Notes under the pieces: model-generated
Told to the model about the DNA's origin: nothing
Database searches by the model: none
The model's input: only the letters and a program-made list of their open reading frames with translations
Made by a program: the position numbers and the translations under genes
Part shown: piece after piece, positions 63,940 to 64,000 of the stretch
Layout of the letters: every line of letters begins with the position of its first letter
Position numbering within the stretch: position 1 is the stretch's first letter
Assembly: GCA_905250125.1 (NCBI GenBank)
Contig: CAJNOL010000460.1
Span: forward strand, 1 to 64,000
Length of the DNA stretch: 64,000 bases
Direction of reading: 5' to 3'
Source: Rotaria sordida
Lineage: Eukaryota > Rotifera > Eurotatoria > Philodinida > Philodinidae

Positions 63940-64000
63940 CTATGGAGAGAAAAAAAATCATTAATAATTATTTATAAAAATTAAATAAAACAAACTTCGA

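Overview
The window reads as an AT-rich animal nuclear genome with small spliceosomal introns, mostly 50-100 bp, and a few introns of 0.4-1.9 kb swollen by repeats. The conserved proteins are animal orthologues. G-rich TGTGGG-like tracts, a foreign-looking ion channel and splice acceptors placed directly in front of start codons all fit a bdelloid rotifer (Adineta/Rotaria type), a group with TGTGGG telomeres and spliced-leader trans-splicing. That placement is inference; no rRNA, tRNA or mitochondrial marker is present.

Layout. 1-2.2 kb: a palindromic repeat, then the 5' part of an HRD1/synoviolin gene (-). 2.2-11 kb: HECTD2-type ubiquitin ligase (+), followed after 161 bp by DNAJC17 (+). 12.3-15.3 kb: diacylglycerol kinase (+). 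18.4-20.0 kb: MAP-kinase phosphatase (-). 22.5-23.8 kb: secreted WxxW-trypsin-like protease (+). 23.8-40.7 kb: a gene-poor, less AT-rich block with an assembly gap, telomere-like tracts (one at the centre of a large palindrome), an intact pentameric ligand-gated channel gene (+), a decayed hAT transposase and a decayed unknown gene. 40.7-64 kb: four head-to-tail genes on the minus strand: an unidentified gene (3' end only), ZFYVE26/spastizin (20 exons), ZW10 and a HINT3-like HIT protein.

All exon models were joined by hand from GT-AG sites; each complete model closes in frame. HRD1 and HECTD2 both act in ubiquitin-dependent turnover and share a 220-bp divergent promoter region. ZW10 (retrograde transport and mitotic checkpoint) and ZFYVE26 (endolysosomal FYVE protein) are membrane-traffic genes. 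Together with HINT3 and the 3'-end gene they sit 94-203 bp apart, each downstream start preceded by a splice acceptor, as expected for a trans-spliced operon.

The strongest observations are a pair of homologous, frame-exclusive alternative exons in HECTD2, the operon-like minus-strand cluster, and a head-to-head telomere-repeat palindrome at 28.2-28.7 kb that looks like an old telomere fusion or fold-back.
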